Numbered from the stretch's first letter, positions 43,864-55,329 are shown. The stretch is DNA of 64,000 bases from Cephalotus follicularis (GCA_001972305.1 BDDD01002899.1:1-64000), one strand, 5' to 3'. Notes: generated by a model from the letters alone, not told the origin. Numbers and translations are program-made.

Positions 43864-45290
43864 TTCCCCCCTCCTTACAAAAAATTCATCCCCGGATTTA
43901 GCTTTACATTCCAAACAAGTGTGGGAATGTCTCAATCATCTCAACTTCACATTCCCATGTAGCTTCATCAGCTCCGTGAAACTGCCATAATATGTTCACA
44001 ATAGGAATAGTCTTATTCCTCAACACTTTCTCCTTTCAATCCAGAATCTGTATCGGCCGTTATTCATACGACAGGTCATCACTGATAAAACCAAGGTCAT
44101 AGCTCAATATATGAGAAGGGTCAGGTACGTATTTCTATGGCATGAAAACATGGAATACGTTGTGTACATTAAACAAGTTGGGCGGTAGCACTATCTGGTA
44201 TGCAACTTCCCCAACTCTGTCTAGTATCTCATACGATCCAATATACCGTGGAGCTAATTTCCCTTTCATGCCAAACCTGTGTATACCTGTCGAAGGCGAG
44301 ATCCTCAAAAACACATGATCTCCCTTTTCAAACTTCAACTTCCTCCACCTTTTATCGGCATAGCTCTTCTGCCGATCTTGTACAGCAATCAATCTCTTCC
44401 TGATAATTTCAACCTTATCAGTAGTCTCTTGGACAATATCGGGTCCCAAAACTTGTCTTTCACCCACTTCATCCCAACATATTGGCGATCTACATTTCCT
44501 TCCGTACAAGGCTTCATAAGGAGCCATCCCAATGCTATAATGATAGCTGTTGTTGTAAGAGAATTCAATGAGTGAAATATGATCCTCCCAACTCCCAGCA
44601 AAATCAATAACACAAGCCCGGAGCATATCCTCAAGAGTCTAAATAGTGCGCTCTGACTATCCATTAGTCTGGGGGTGAAACGTAGTACTGAAATTCAAAG
44701 TTGTTCCCATTGCTGCTTGAAACTTCTTCCAAAACCTGGAAGTAAACCTTGCATCACAGTCATAAACAATGCTGACCGACACTCCATGTAGCTTCACAAT
44801 CTCCCGTATATATAATCGAGCCAACTTCTCGATGGAATATGTCGTGTTCATCAGAAGAAAGCGAGCAGACTTGGTGAGTCTGTCCATGACAACCCACACT
44901 GCTTCATGTCTATTCTATGACCTCGGTAGACCTGACACAAAGTCCATGGTCACATGTTCCCACTTCCACTCAACCACTGGTAAGGCCTGTAATAATCCAG
45001 CGGGCTTCTGCTGCTCAGTCTTCACTCTCTGACAAGTCAGACACCTTGCCACATACTCGGTAATGTCTCTTTTCATACCGCTCCACCAGTAATTCCTCTT
45101 CATGTCATGCCACATCTTAGAACTCCCTAGATGAACATTATAATGTGATTTATGAGCTTGCTGTAACAGGTCATTGCTTATGCCCTCATCATCCGGAACA
45201 CATACTCTCCCTCGGAACCTCAGTATGCCATCTGAATGTACGGAGAATTCAGAATCTGAATCTAGGTTCTCCCGAACATTCCACAATTAG
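43864..45290 (-). pseudogene. Chromovirus H integrase and chromodomain
   Basis: The minus strand shows the zinc finger (HYNVHLGSSKMWHDMKRNYWW, CLTCQRVKTEQQ near 45,020), D in MDFVSGLPRS, D in YDCDARFTSRFWKKF, E after a stop in the HPQTNG/SERT region, and [20 protein letters not shown]. The GPY-like module ([19 protein letters not shown]) and a chromodomain ending EATWECEVEMIETFPHLF follow. Stops occur near 44,905, 44,655, 44,630, 44,135, 44,060 and 44,030. The chromodomain is readable only in a broken frame. Confidence 0.9.
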
Positions 45291-46165
45291 GTGTCGCTAT
45301 ACTGGGCAGTCTGAATAGGATCCAGAAGTTCCAGTTACACTCTAAGATTATCCACAATAACTCGTTTGGAAACCATGAATGGATTCCATCTCATAAAATC
45401 CTCCAACAGCTTCCACTGCGAAATCATCACCCCAGCAATCATTGCCTTGTGACTCAATGCATCCGCCACTACATTAGCTTTTCCCGGGTGGTATCAAATA
45501 TTACAGTTGTAGTCATTAAAGAACTCCACCCACCTTCTCTGTCTCATGTTCAGCTTCTTCTGGGAAAACAGATACTTCAAACTCTTGTGGTGAGTGAATA
45601 TCTCAAATTGTACACCATAAAGATAATGTCGCCATTTCTGCAAAGCAGACACTATGGTTGCCAACTCAAGATCGTGTACGGGATAGTTCTCCTCGTACGG
45701 CTTCAACTTCCTCGATGCATATGTAATCACTCGACCACGTTGCACAAGGACACATCCCAATCCTTTCCCAGAAGCGTCGCTATAGACAGTAAGATCATCA
45801 TTACCCTCGGGTGATGCCAACATAGGAGCTGATACCAACTGAATCTTCAACTCCTGAAAACTTGCTTCACAAGCGTCATCCCATACAAAACTCGACTTCT
45901 TCTTAGTCAACCGAGTCAACGGACTCACAATCCCTGAGAACCCCTCAATAAACCTCCGGTAATAGCCACCCAACCCCAAGAAGCTACGAACATCGGTAAA
46001 ATTCTTCGGTTGTGGCCGATCCACAATGCTCTCAACCTTTGAAGGATCCACTGACAGTCCTTCACTCGATACAATATGGCCCAGAAAATTCACACGATCT
46101 AGCCAGAATTCACACTTGCTGAATTTGAGCGGGCAGTTTAACAATAAAGCTCTGCATTGCAGGCA
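45291..46165 (-). pseudogene. Chromovirus H RNase H and end of RT
   Basis: The end of RT ([35 protein letters not shown]) is followed by RNase H ([54 protein letters not shown]). The frame is open from about 46,140 to 45,494. Upstream, faint RT homology continues to about 46,165, where LTR G2 begins. The palm with the catalytic aspartates is missing. Confidence 0.92.
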
Positions 46166-46664
46166 GTTTTGGTGTGTACTCTAGCCAACTCCTGGCACAT
46201 AGGACCACCTCCGTTAGCCAGTGACATCTGCCATCACTCGACTAATCGGCAATAACAAAGACAATCAATTCAGTTTAATAATAATATTACATATATATAT
46301 ATTATGCAATATCAAGTGTTTTCTTTAGAAACATATAACAACCCAGTGATCGTACATCTCATAAGAGGAAAATGATGTCAATTCAATAGTGGTTCTCAAT
46401 TGGAGAACAAAATAGTAGCAGTGCCTCTATCAATAGGAAAATAACAGTAGTTGTATGACAATAAGATTTTCATTAGAAAACCGTTAGAAAATCATTGTTT
46501 ATGCTTAAAACATTAGGTTGGTGAAATTCTTAAATATGTATTCGTAACAATAGAAATTCCACCAAATAACAGTAACAGTAGTTAGAACATAGCCAATCAA
46601 GGATGTTGCAACCACAATCAAGTCAATCAATCAATCCGAGCATTTCTAATCTTGCTATTCTAAA

Positions 46665-46803
46665 GCGTCGACTGCCACTATATAAGCGTCGATCTTTAAT
46701 GACTAGGCATCGACACTACACAGCTTAAGCGTCGACATTCTAAGCCTTATTATGCCATTTTTTGCACCAAAGCGTCGACAATTTCTGTGTAAGCGTCGGC
46801 GCT
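46665..46803. promoter_or_regulatory. Phased GCGTCGAC island, G2, first
   Basis: Cores lie at 46,667, 46,688, 46,709, 46,731, 46,774 and 46,795. Steps are 21, 21, 22, 43 and 21 bp. It corresponds to the CAGTCGACTG island of G1 at 16,077-16,190. Confidence 0.75.
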
Positions 46804-47733
46804 TCTGGCGTTCATACTATTTCCAGGAGCAGTTTCAAAACAGGGGATGCACAAATTCAACCCAAACTCAATCCAAATCAACATGCAATCAGTTATTGAC
46901 CATCACTACATATTATACATATTATAGATTCAAAAACATGTCAAAATCCCCTACCTCAATTGCTATCCCAAAGCCAAATTGGATTGGCCTCTCACTTGTG
47001 TCCAAAGTTCTTCACTTCTGGTTTAATTTCCCAAATTGCAGTAATTAGCCTAAACAATCGCATGTTTACAGGTCTATAAATCAATACCAGTAGTTTATTA
47101 AATTATCTAATCATGACAACTTCGAGGAATCGAATCAGAGGTTATAATTAGATCCGAAATTCCTTCTCTTAATTGACATAACAATTCTTAACCTTGCTTC
47201 ATAAATTAATCCCTTTTTTTGTTACCATTTCCAAGTTTAACATTATGTGCAGTAGGCATGCAAGCAGTACATACTATTGTTAACCTACAACTTCAACCAT
47301 AATTCGAGATTTAGAAGCTTACCCGGAAAGATCAAGGTTCCCAAGTCTCTTGAACTCTCCAATCCTCAATGCAAGCTTTCACAAATCTCCAATATTTCTT
47401 CTCTTCTCTCAGTGTTTTCAACACTCGAATGGCTCAAGCATCAGCTGATATAAGTGTCTAATCTCGTGCCTTTCATCCCCACAGCTGGTTTAACCTTTAA
47501 TGTCCATTCCTCTCTCCCGCATGCATGCCTCCTCTCTTTTGTTCTTTTTCTTAACTTTTGCAGGTTGTGCAGGTGAAGGGAGACATGCAAGGCTCTTAGT
47601 CTGGTATTAACAACAGCTGGCAAAGCCTCTTTTGCATGGCCAACACGTCTATGGACACGTGCCAATGTTCCCATCATTTCAACTCTGCCATTTCCTTCCA
47701 ACTGTCACCTATCCTTGCGCCAGAACACGACTA

Positions 47734-47900
47734 AAGCGTCGTCGGTTTAATCGTGGGCGTCGACACTTATATGCTTCTAAGTGTCGATGCTGGGCGTTTA
47801 AAGGTCGACGGTTGACGCCTTATTTCAGTCTTCAACTGTGTGTATTGTGCACGTGTCAGGGCTTAAAGCGTCGACGGTAAGACTTTGGGCGTCGGCGATT
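47734..47900. promoter_or_regulatory. Phased GCGTCGAC island, G2, second
   Basis: Cores lie at 47,738, 47,759, 47,783, 47,804, 47,870 and 47,891, with 21-bp steps in pairs. It corresponds to the island of G1 at 17,243-17,350. Confidence 0.68.
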
Positions 47901-48048
47901 TGGCACCAGAAATCATTTCTTTAACTTTCCATTTCAGAATTGTATTCCAACTTCATTCATTTAAAAAAAATAACAACATAACACCTCAAAAGTATATTTT
48001 ATTCATCGATGGGTACAAAATACATGAATTGAAATTACGGTTATTACA

Positions 48049-48926
48049 ATTAAAATAATCAAGATTATAGGATGTGGCAGGAGAAATTACCTCAAGAATA
48101 TCCTCAAGAGATGAGTCGGGTACTGGAGAGGGAGGAAATCTTTCTTCCATATCTTGCTCATGTATAGACTGCTCATTCCCAGTCAAGACCTGCTCAACCT
48201 TCTGCTTAGCCCCTGTCGGCACTATCGGGGTCTGCCTAGCCATAAACCTAGCCTCTGTTGGCACTGTCAAGGCCTACCCAACAATCGACACAGCCCATGT
48301 TATGACTCCACTGCCACATTTCCACAAATTCTTTCTTTCTTCATTTATCTCCCCTGAAAGGAAGAATTGGATATGAGAAAAAATCGTTTCGACTCCACGA
48401 AGGTCACATCCATAGTAATGTTAACTTTTTTGGTAGAAGGATTGTAGCAACAATAACCCTTCTGGTGCGTACCATACCCCAAAAAAATACAACTCATTGC
48501 ACACGGATCAAGTTTAGTACGATGATTTGTATGGATGTGAACAAAGGCAACACATCCAAAAACTCTAGGGGAAATCATCAAGACTGAAGTTAAAGAAACA
48601 TGTGCAGATAGAGCCTGTAGTGGAGTATGAAATGCCAACACTTTGGAAGGCATCTTGTTCAGGAGATGAAATGCTATGAAAATTGCATTGTCCCAAAATC
48701 TGTTCAGAACATGACCTCCTATTAACAATGCACGAGCCGTCTCTAGAATGTGTTTCTTCTTCCGTTCAACTACCTCATACTGTAGTGGTGTCTATGTACA
48801 AGATGTCTCATGAAGGATACCATGTTGTTGAAAATATACTTGAAGGTGTTGATTAACATATTCTCCACCATTATTGATACGAAGAACTTGAATTTTTGCA
48901 CCAAATTGCGTTTGTATCATAGTATG
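48049..48926 (-). pseudogene. Copia I integrase, C-terminal part
   Basis: After the L insertion the integrase reads INNGGEYVNQH (near 48,860) and NRFWDNAIFIAFHLLNKMPS, then PRVFGCVAFVHIHTNHRTKL, FLGYGTHQKGYCCYNP and MDVTFVESKRFF. A linker with SPVPDSSLEDILEV follows. A stop lies near 48,343 and other breaks near 48,790. It is truncated by G2 before RT. Confidence 0.9.
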
Positions 48927-50084
48927 TGTTGGCTTTTGCCACCCAGTTATATGTTTTAAAGATTGATATTTCGATGATTAACAAACATGGAATACATGTA
49001 TGCAAATTTTTCTAACTTACAAATTCATATACATACTTAAATTAATGTCCAAAGTGTTGCAAAGCTCAAAACTTCAGGTACAGGCAAAAACAGCCAACTG
49101 CCCAAGATGAACAACCAACTATTTGGTTTCAGTAGTCGACTGTCTAAGGTTGAATAGCCGACTGGAAATACAAAGAATCCCATAAACTGGAATGGCACTC
49201 AACCAACCAACTGGAATCGGAGTCCAGCGACTGCTGAGGAGAAACAGCCGACTGCCAAGAATTGCCAGACGACTGTCCGTTTAGACCAGTAGCTTTTTGA
49301 AAATCCTATATTCCTCAACCAGCCAACTGAAACATGGATACAGCAGACTGTTTAGTCAAAACAACTGACTGTCAAGATCAACCAGCAAACTGCCTGCACC
49401 AACGGCTATAATCATAAATACGCACCATTAGCTCCAGTTGACTACCAAGATAATCCAGCCGACTAGATTGGGTCTGACGTTTAAAAATAGATCCGTTGGA
49501 GCATGTCTTTATAAGCAAAAGTGAGGTATCATTCCAAAGAAGAGATAGCAAGACAACACTCAATTCATTCAAGAAACTCAAAAGCAAACCCACACCTTTC
49601 AAATCAATATCAAAGCTTGTTTCAAGTGCTTTTGTAATCATATTTGAGAGATATCATTTGTGAGCTTTACTTAGCTGTATCAAACCTTTGAGAAGGTTAT
49701 ATCCAAACACAAATCATCTATGTAATCCAAATTTGTAATAGGGGAGTGAACCCTAAGTGAGATAATCAAGAGGAGTGAACTCTTAGTAGGATTATCAAAG
49801 GGGAGTGAACCCTTGCTTGTAAGGTGTTTCGATTTGCACCCGTAACCCAAAATCGAAGTGTACTAGAAGGTGTCTAGTGAAATCTCAAGGAGGTCCTTGG
49901 GAAAAGTGGATGTAGGCAAGAGTTAGCCGAACCACTATAAACCGTGTGTGCAATCTCTCTAACTCTATCTCTCTTTACTCTTTTTTTTTTTGTTTAATTG
50001 TTCTTGAGTGCTTGTTTATTTTTCATAGTTTAAATTGTCTTTTCCGCAAACCCCATCTCTTTAGGTTGCCATATAGGACTTTCA
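48927..50084 (+). mobile_element. Solo LTR L with perfect target duplication
   Basis: It starts TGTTGGCTTTTGCC and ends GGACTTTCA, with GTATG at 48,922-48,926 and 50,085-50,089. A TATA box (CTTTATAAGC, 49,507-49,516) sets the plus orientation. It has a GTCGAC-family island upstream of TATA and the GGGGAGTGAACCC and GCCGAACCACTATAAA phrases typical of Sire-like copia LTRs. It splits the integrase of copia I. Confidence 0.93.
49091..49466. promoter_or_regulatory. Phased CAGCCGACTG island in LTR L
   Basis: Cores at 49,092, 49,113, 49,134, 49,156, 49,205, 49,226, 49,246, 49,267, 49,321, 49,342, 49,363, 49,384, 49,436 and 49,457. Within each group every step is 20-22 bp. The sense strand carries CAGCCGACTG and decayed CAGCCAACTG and CAACCAACTG. 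Confidence 0.75.
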
Positions 50085-50089
50085 GTATG

Positions 50090-51720
50090 AAAAACACGAA
50101 ACACATTCGACACTTCATCTTTATGTTTCATCAAAAATAGCCAAGTCATTCGAGTGCAATCATCAACAAAGGTCACAAACCATCTAATTCTTGAAACAGT
50201 AGTAATGGAAGAGAGTCCCTAAACATCCGAAGGAACTTCACTCTTATTCAGACTTATTGAAAAAGAAACACGATGGCTTATAGCCAAAATACAAGTTTCA
50301 CACTGAAAAACTGAGTCCTGTAAATTGAAAAACCATTCAGAAAATATATATTTAATATAACCAATGGATGGGTCCCCCAATCGATGATTCCATAGCCAAA
50401 TCTATTTCTCCCTGCTACTAGAGGAATGCAGCGTATGGTTCACACTTCCAGAGCTGAAATCGTCCATGTAGTACAGAGCTCCCCTCTTAGTACCACGCCC
50501 AATGATCTCCTTTGTGAAAATATCCTGAAAAAGGCAAAAAATTGGATACATTATAGCAACACAATTGAGTTCTTCAGTGGCTTGGCCAAAAAATATCAAT
50601 TTATTTGACAAAGATGGAACTAATAAGGTATTAGACAAAAAGAGTGAGGGTGAAAGAGCAACAATCCCAGCTCCTATCATAAGATAAGTGATTCCATTAG
50701 CATTGGCGAAACTATGACGCCTTGGTTGTGTAACCCTGAAGAAATCGTCTGGATTGAAAGTCATGTGGTATATAGCTCCTAAATCAATAATCCATCCATT
50801 GTACTCATCTTGATTGGAACTAAACAAAGCATAACCACGATTACCTTCACACACTGTAGTTGAATTACTGGCTGGTTCTACCTGAGACACCGATGACATA
50901 TGAGGTTCCCCAGTTTTACCAATGAAGCTTTCCCTTTACCGCTATTCACCTCACCTTTAGCCTATTTTCGTGCCTTGAGTTCTTTCTACCAATCTTGATA
51001 CCCATGTAATTTAAAGCACATTTTGCGGGTATGTATCATGTTCCCACAGTGCGTGAATCCACTAGTTGGTTGAGATTTCTGTCTTGGAATTGTAATGTTC
51101 CTTCCACCACTTGGAGAGACGCCTATCTTGGTCATTTGGAGCATTGGTGCCTCCTGGTTCCCGTCAGTAGTCTTGGGTCCTGTCTTACTCCCTCTAGACA
51201 CCATGGCAGCGGCGTGCGTGGTGTCTGTGCTTGCCAACATCACCGTCTGTCATACATCTTCTTGTCGGACACAAGCGTATGCTTGCTCAATTGTAAGGAA
51301 TGGTTACATCTGGAGCACATCAGCTCAAATTTTATAGAGGAGATCATCTAATCCGTCAAGGAAAAGATACACTCTATCTTCCTGTATAGTTGAATTGCAT
51401 CTTTCTATATCAGCAGAACATACCATTGGATTTGGATGGCGGAAGTCAATCTCTCTCCACAAGACTTGAAGACAATTGTAGTAGGTTTCAATGGGTCCTC
51501 CACTCTGTCTCATTCTAGTCAAAAGTCTCTTCAAATCAGAAACTTGAGAAGTATCAGTTCCATCAAAGAAAGTAATAGCAACCGAATCCCACACAGTCTT
51601 AGCAGTTGGGAAATGGATAAAGTTACCTATCAAGGTTGGATCCATGGAATTAACTAACCATCATTTCACTGTTGAATCTTAGGTTTTCCACTTTCTAAAA
51701 CTTGAGTCTTTCGATTAAGT
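50090..51720 (-). pseudogene. Copia I gag, protease and start of integrase
   Basis: Gag shows FIHFPTAKTVWDSVAITFFD (near 51,620), LTRMRQSGGPIETYYNCLQ, FLDGLDDLLYKI and a zinc knuckle of the C-x2-C-x3-H-x4-C kind followed by FKLHGYQDW (near 51,030). Protease reads GWIIDLGAIYHMT near 50,790, where the catalytic DSG is DLG. The integrase zinc-finger part begins near 50,410, and the DDE core start lies around 50,100-50,300. Breaks lie near 51,320, 50,985, 50,900 and 50,400. The gag type resembles Bianca/Ale-like copia elements (inference). Confidence 0.85.
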
Positions 51721-52011
51721 TTAAGGAAGATCCCAATTGATATATCCTAATTTGTCTTTACCAGAGATATACATCTCGATAACTTGGGACCAAAGACCAT
51801 AGTTGATGCTGTCCAATTGATAGCGATCTGGCTGAGAAAGATTTATGGTTTGATGTTTGAAATTGGGTATGGTTCTAAGTCAAAATCTGTTGCATCTTGG
51901 TCGTCAAATCCTCAAGGATTGTTGCCGATAGACTCTTGACGAGTTCCGGTTGAGTAATCAATTCGGTTCGGTCAGCAATTACTGTTGCACACGCATCAGG
52001 TCAATAACACT

Positions 52012-52023
52012 GCTCTGATACCA
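52012..52023 (-). other. Primer-binding site of copia I
   Basis: The plus strand GCTCTGATACCA lies directly beside the LTR start TGTTGAAC at 52,024. Confidence 0.92.
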
Positions 52024-52430
52024 TGTTGAACAAGGAAAATTTTTTTCTTTTTCTTTTATTTTCTCTTATTACTATATTGATATAAAAGCATGTGTATGTA
52101 ACACCCTACAAGCCATACCATTCAAGTTCACCAATAATCTAGCAGCATAAATAGAACATTTTAACATATAATAGCTCATGCGAAAAACTCAAATAAACCA
52201 TGCCTTAGGTGGATAAAACCCAATGTATACAATACTATTCAAGATAAGCTCTGCCATAACTTAGCAAGTCTTAAAACAATATACAATTTCATTTTCACAC
52301 TCTTGGGTCGTCGGACTACATTGGAGGAGAAGACTTACTCGGATACCTTAATCCTCTGCTTACTACGAAACTCCACATGCATCTGACCCATTACCAAAAA
52401 TGGGTCAGCAACCACTGGTTGTGTAGGAAC

Positions 52431-54922
52431 TGTTGAAAAGGCTATATAGGCATTGATGCAATTTTGACATATTAGGGTTAAAGGTTGCATTTTAAAATTT
52501 TGGTTTCTCAAAGTCTCCGCACATTGAGACTTCCTTAAACCCTAGGTCTAAGATTACTTCAATCATGCCAAGGATCACTAATGTAACTATCAATTGAACC
52601 ATTATCACATTCCAAGCAAGATTAGAGTTTGGGTTATGCTAGGGATTCATTAACCCTAGCTTCGGGTTCCCCAATGTCAGTGTTAACGTTTGCACATCTA
52701 AACCCTATCTCTATGGCCATAAAACCCGAACCTAAAATGCCCAAACCCTAAGGATTTTCTAGGGTTCCAATGAACGAACACATGGGCTTGGTTATGGCAT
52801 AAAAAACCCTAGCCAAATTAGAACCATAGATGCCCAAAAGAAAAACCAAATATACAAAGAGAGAAAGTTAGATGCCATTACCCAAAGCTTTCACTCCTTC
52901 CTTCAAGTGCTCCCTCTGCACTTTGATCCAAGTTTTGGTCCTTCACCAAATTTGATGTTCAAGCCCTTAGCATGAACATATATGGAGGCTTAAGTGTTTA
53001 ACCTATTATAGAGGTCATAACATGTAAACATAGAATCAAGGTGAAACTATCTCCACCTATTATGACTATAGAGGGTAAGGGAAGGTTATTTTTGTTCTTC
53101 TTTTCTTCAAATAGCACCAAGCTCTTGGTGTGATCAAGAATGGAGCACACATTCACGGCAAAGAAGGAGAAGAAAAGAGAAAGAGAGAACTTGCTTTTCT
53201 TTTGGTGAAACCCGTTGGAATGAGGTTGGATGTGCAAGGCATTAGTCTTAAGTGTTAAGTAAGGAAATCATATTATAATGATTTCCACCCATGTCTCTTT
53301 TGAGACAAGACAAATGCCCAACCTTTTGTCTCCTTTTCTTAGCCTCCAAGATGTCCCCTGCATGCCTCATTTTTGTCTCAAATTCAGTCAAAGCAAGGAA
53401 GAAAAGGAAAAGTCAAAATGCATTACACAAATGCATAATTTAATCACCTTTGAATAGTCAAATATTGTAGGCTACTAATATTGTGCATTCTTGGAGCATT
53501 TTGGCCGGCCATATAATGGGCAATTCTCATGCCCAATTTCAGTAAAAAAAATGGGATATAAAATCCCATGCCCAATAAGCCTACAAGTATACTAACTCTC
53601 TCCACCAATAGATACACAAAAGCATTTATCGGTTTGAACAAATAACCCTTTGCTCGGAACGAATCCATTATGGTGATACATGAAATGATTTCAGCAAATG
53701 GAGTGTACTCTAGTACAGTAACATTTCTCAGATTTTAGTCTCTTACTAAATGACTTGTGTCCCATATATGTCAACCTGTTCCACAATCAAGCAGGACCCG
53801 AAAGTCTGGATGAGTTCCGGTACAATGATATGCTTCCCAGAAATCTCATGATTTTGGCACGACCATCCTGATAGCCTTAATACTATCCTATGGACCCGAT
53901 GTGATCTCCAATCACCCTCGGAAATGTGTACACCACGTCTATCATCAATTAGCCAGATCATCTAGTACTTTATCATTGTCTTCGGCTTATGTGTCGCGTA
54001 TCCCTCATCATGATTAGCTACGATCGTAGCCTAGAGTTTGGATTACTGTCAACCCTAGGTAAAGCCACGATAACTATAAATCAATGAACATATTAAGACT
54101 CTCGATAGACTACCAATGAAAACTTGTTTCAATCTCTCTAAGTGCCTGGCCAGGACCTCAAGTCTTAATCATCCTAGATATTATAGAGCTAATCACCGTC
54201 AATACAGGTGTGATGATACTCTATTGCAAGCCTGCCCATACATCTCAATGCAGCTTCCACAAGACCCAGAGAAAACACTTTTGCCAGCACGTGGCTAGTG
54301 CTAGGGAAGGTGGAAACCAAATCCATGCAATTACCACACAACGCATGCAGCTGCTCAAGTCTAAGGATACAACGAAAGTCTTAAAGTACCCACTAGTCAC
54401 CTTTGACTAAACACTACCGAAATAATAGGAACCCTATTGACAAAGGTATTGACTATCCAAATAGGTATCCTATGTTGGGTTGGTTCAACATCATGCTCTC
54501 AGCAAGCACCAGCATCAGATTTAGGGTAAACCCAAATGGAAACGAGATGATCCATCCTCCATTTAACCCGGGAGAAAGCATAATACGACAAGTCTTTGCG
54601 GTTCATCAATTGCCCTTATGAGAGTAAACCTATGACTTGGAAAATTTGTCATAAGGGAGTAAGGATCTCATTCTCATAACCTCCCAGGCACGAGATCCAA
54701 CCCTTTTACGACAGGGCACTATATGTGTATTCAGTTGACATGGTGATCAACTGATCCAATTCAACGGTTTGAGATAATACATGTAGCAAAATGCCAATCT
54801 ATAATAAAATATGCACATTGAAAATGAATGGAATTCAGAATGTAAGATTAAAGTGTGTAACATATGCCTCAAACATATGTTTGCATCCACCTCATGGAAT
54901 GCAGGGACACCCTAATCTAACA
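52431..54922 (-). mobile_element. Solo LTR (2.5 kb) in N with perfect target duplication
   Basis: It starts TGTTGAAAAGGC, ends CCTAATCTAACA and is flanked by GGAAC at 52,426-52,430 and 54,923-54,927. The other N LTR shows the empty site (GTAGGAACCACCACCC near 61,715). Around 54,600-54,750 it is distantly similar to the E-family LTR (CCTATGACTTGGAA, then CATAAGG), in the same orientation as E. Open frames inside have no recognisable domains. Confidence 0.93.
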
Positions 54923-55329
54923 GGAACCACCACCCATGCATGTGTGAAGTGCAAGTACAGCAAGTATAAGCATGTATGTCATAAGAGATGCAAGTAAAAT
55001 ATCAACCATAAAATACAGGCATCCATATCATTCCAAACCATTTATCAGTCATTAACAATTCTCCTCGGCTTCCTCTGTTCTAGGAGGAGCAAAGCACGCA
55101 CTACAGACGTTACAGTCAGAGGAGCCGAGATGGGACATTCATTACACTTTTAGGCAGATGAGGTTACTCGGTCTCCTCGGCTTAAGAAAGATCAATATAC
55201 GCTCTCTGGACGTTGTAGGCGGAGGAGAGGGAACAAGCACTTATGTACACATTTTATCAGACCTCATCACAGTTATACCATTTATACCTTAACCTTATAA
55301 CTATACAGTAACATTTATTTAACATTTAT

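Larger units (their letters stand above)
43398..46165 (-). mobile_element. Truncated chromovirus H
   Basis: The 3' LTR (43,398-43,863), a polypurine tract and the second half of pol (chromodomain, integrase, RNase H, end of RT) are present. RT palm, protease, gag, primer site and 5' LTR are missing. The upstream end meets LTR G2. It is inserted in the Harbinger relic on its left. Confidence 0.88.
46175..48048 (-). repeat. LTR G2 (gypsy-type, 1.9 kb)
   Basis: It is collinear with G1 (15,423-17,518), sharing for example CCAACTCCTGGCA, TTTCTTTAGAAACATATAAC and GATCGTACATCTCAT, and ending GGTTATTACA. Both GTCGAC islands are present at the same relative places but in the AAGCGTCGACGCTT dialect. 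The flanks are chromovirus H and copia I, with no target duplication. Confidence 0.75.
48049..52096 (-). mobile_element. Copia element I, RT region lost
   Basis: The minus strand holds the start of its 5' LTR (52,024-52,096), the primer site, gag, protease and integrase, ending in the post-integrase linker at 48,049 where G2 begins. Solo LTR L is inserted in integrase. Chromovirus N is inserted in the 5' LTR. RT, RNase H and the 3' LTR are absent. Confidence 0.85.

Noticed and set aside
44279..44575. 98-codon plus-strand open frame
   Set aside because: Antisense shadow of the H integrase C-terminal region.
15423..48048. G1 and G2 as the two LTRs of one giant element
   Set aside because: They carry different motif dialects, lack shared flanks and the intervening DNA consists of independently inserted elements with their own duplications.
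52431..54922. A host gene in the non-coding insert of N
   Set aside because: The segment has TG...CA ends and a perfect 5-bp duplication, and its short open frames show no domain; a solo LTR explains it.
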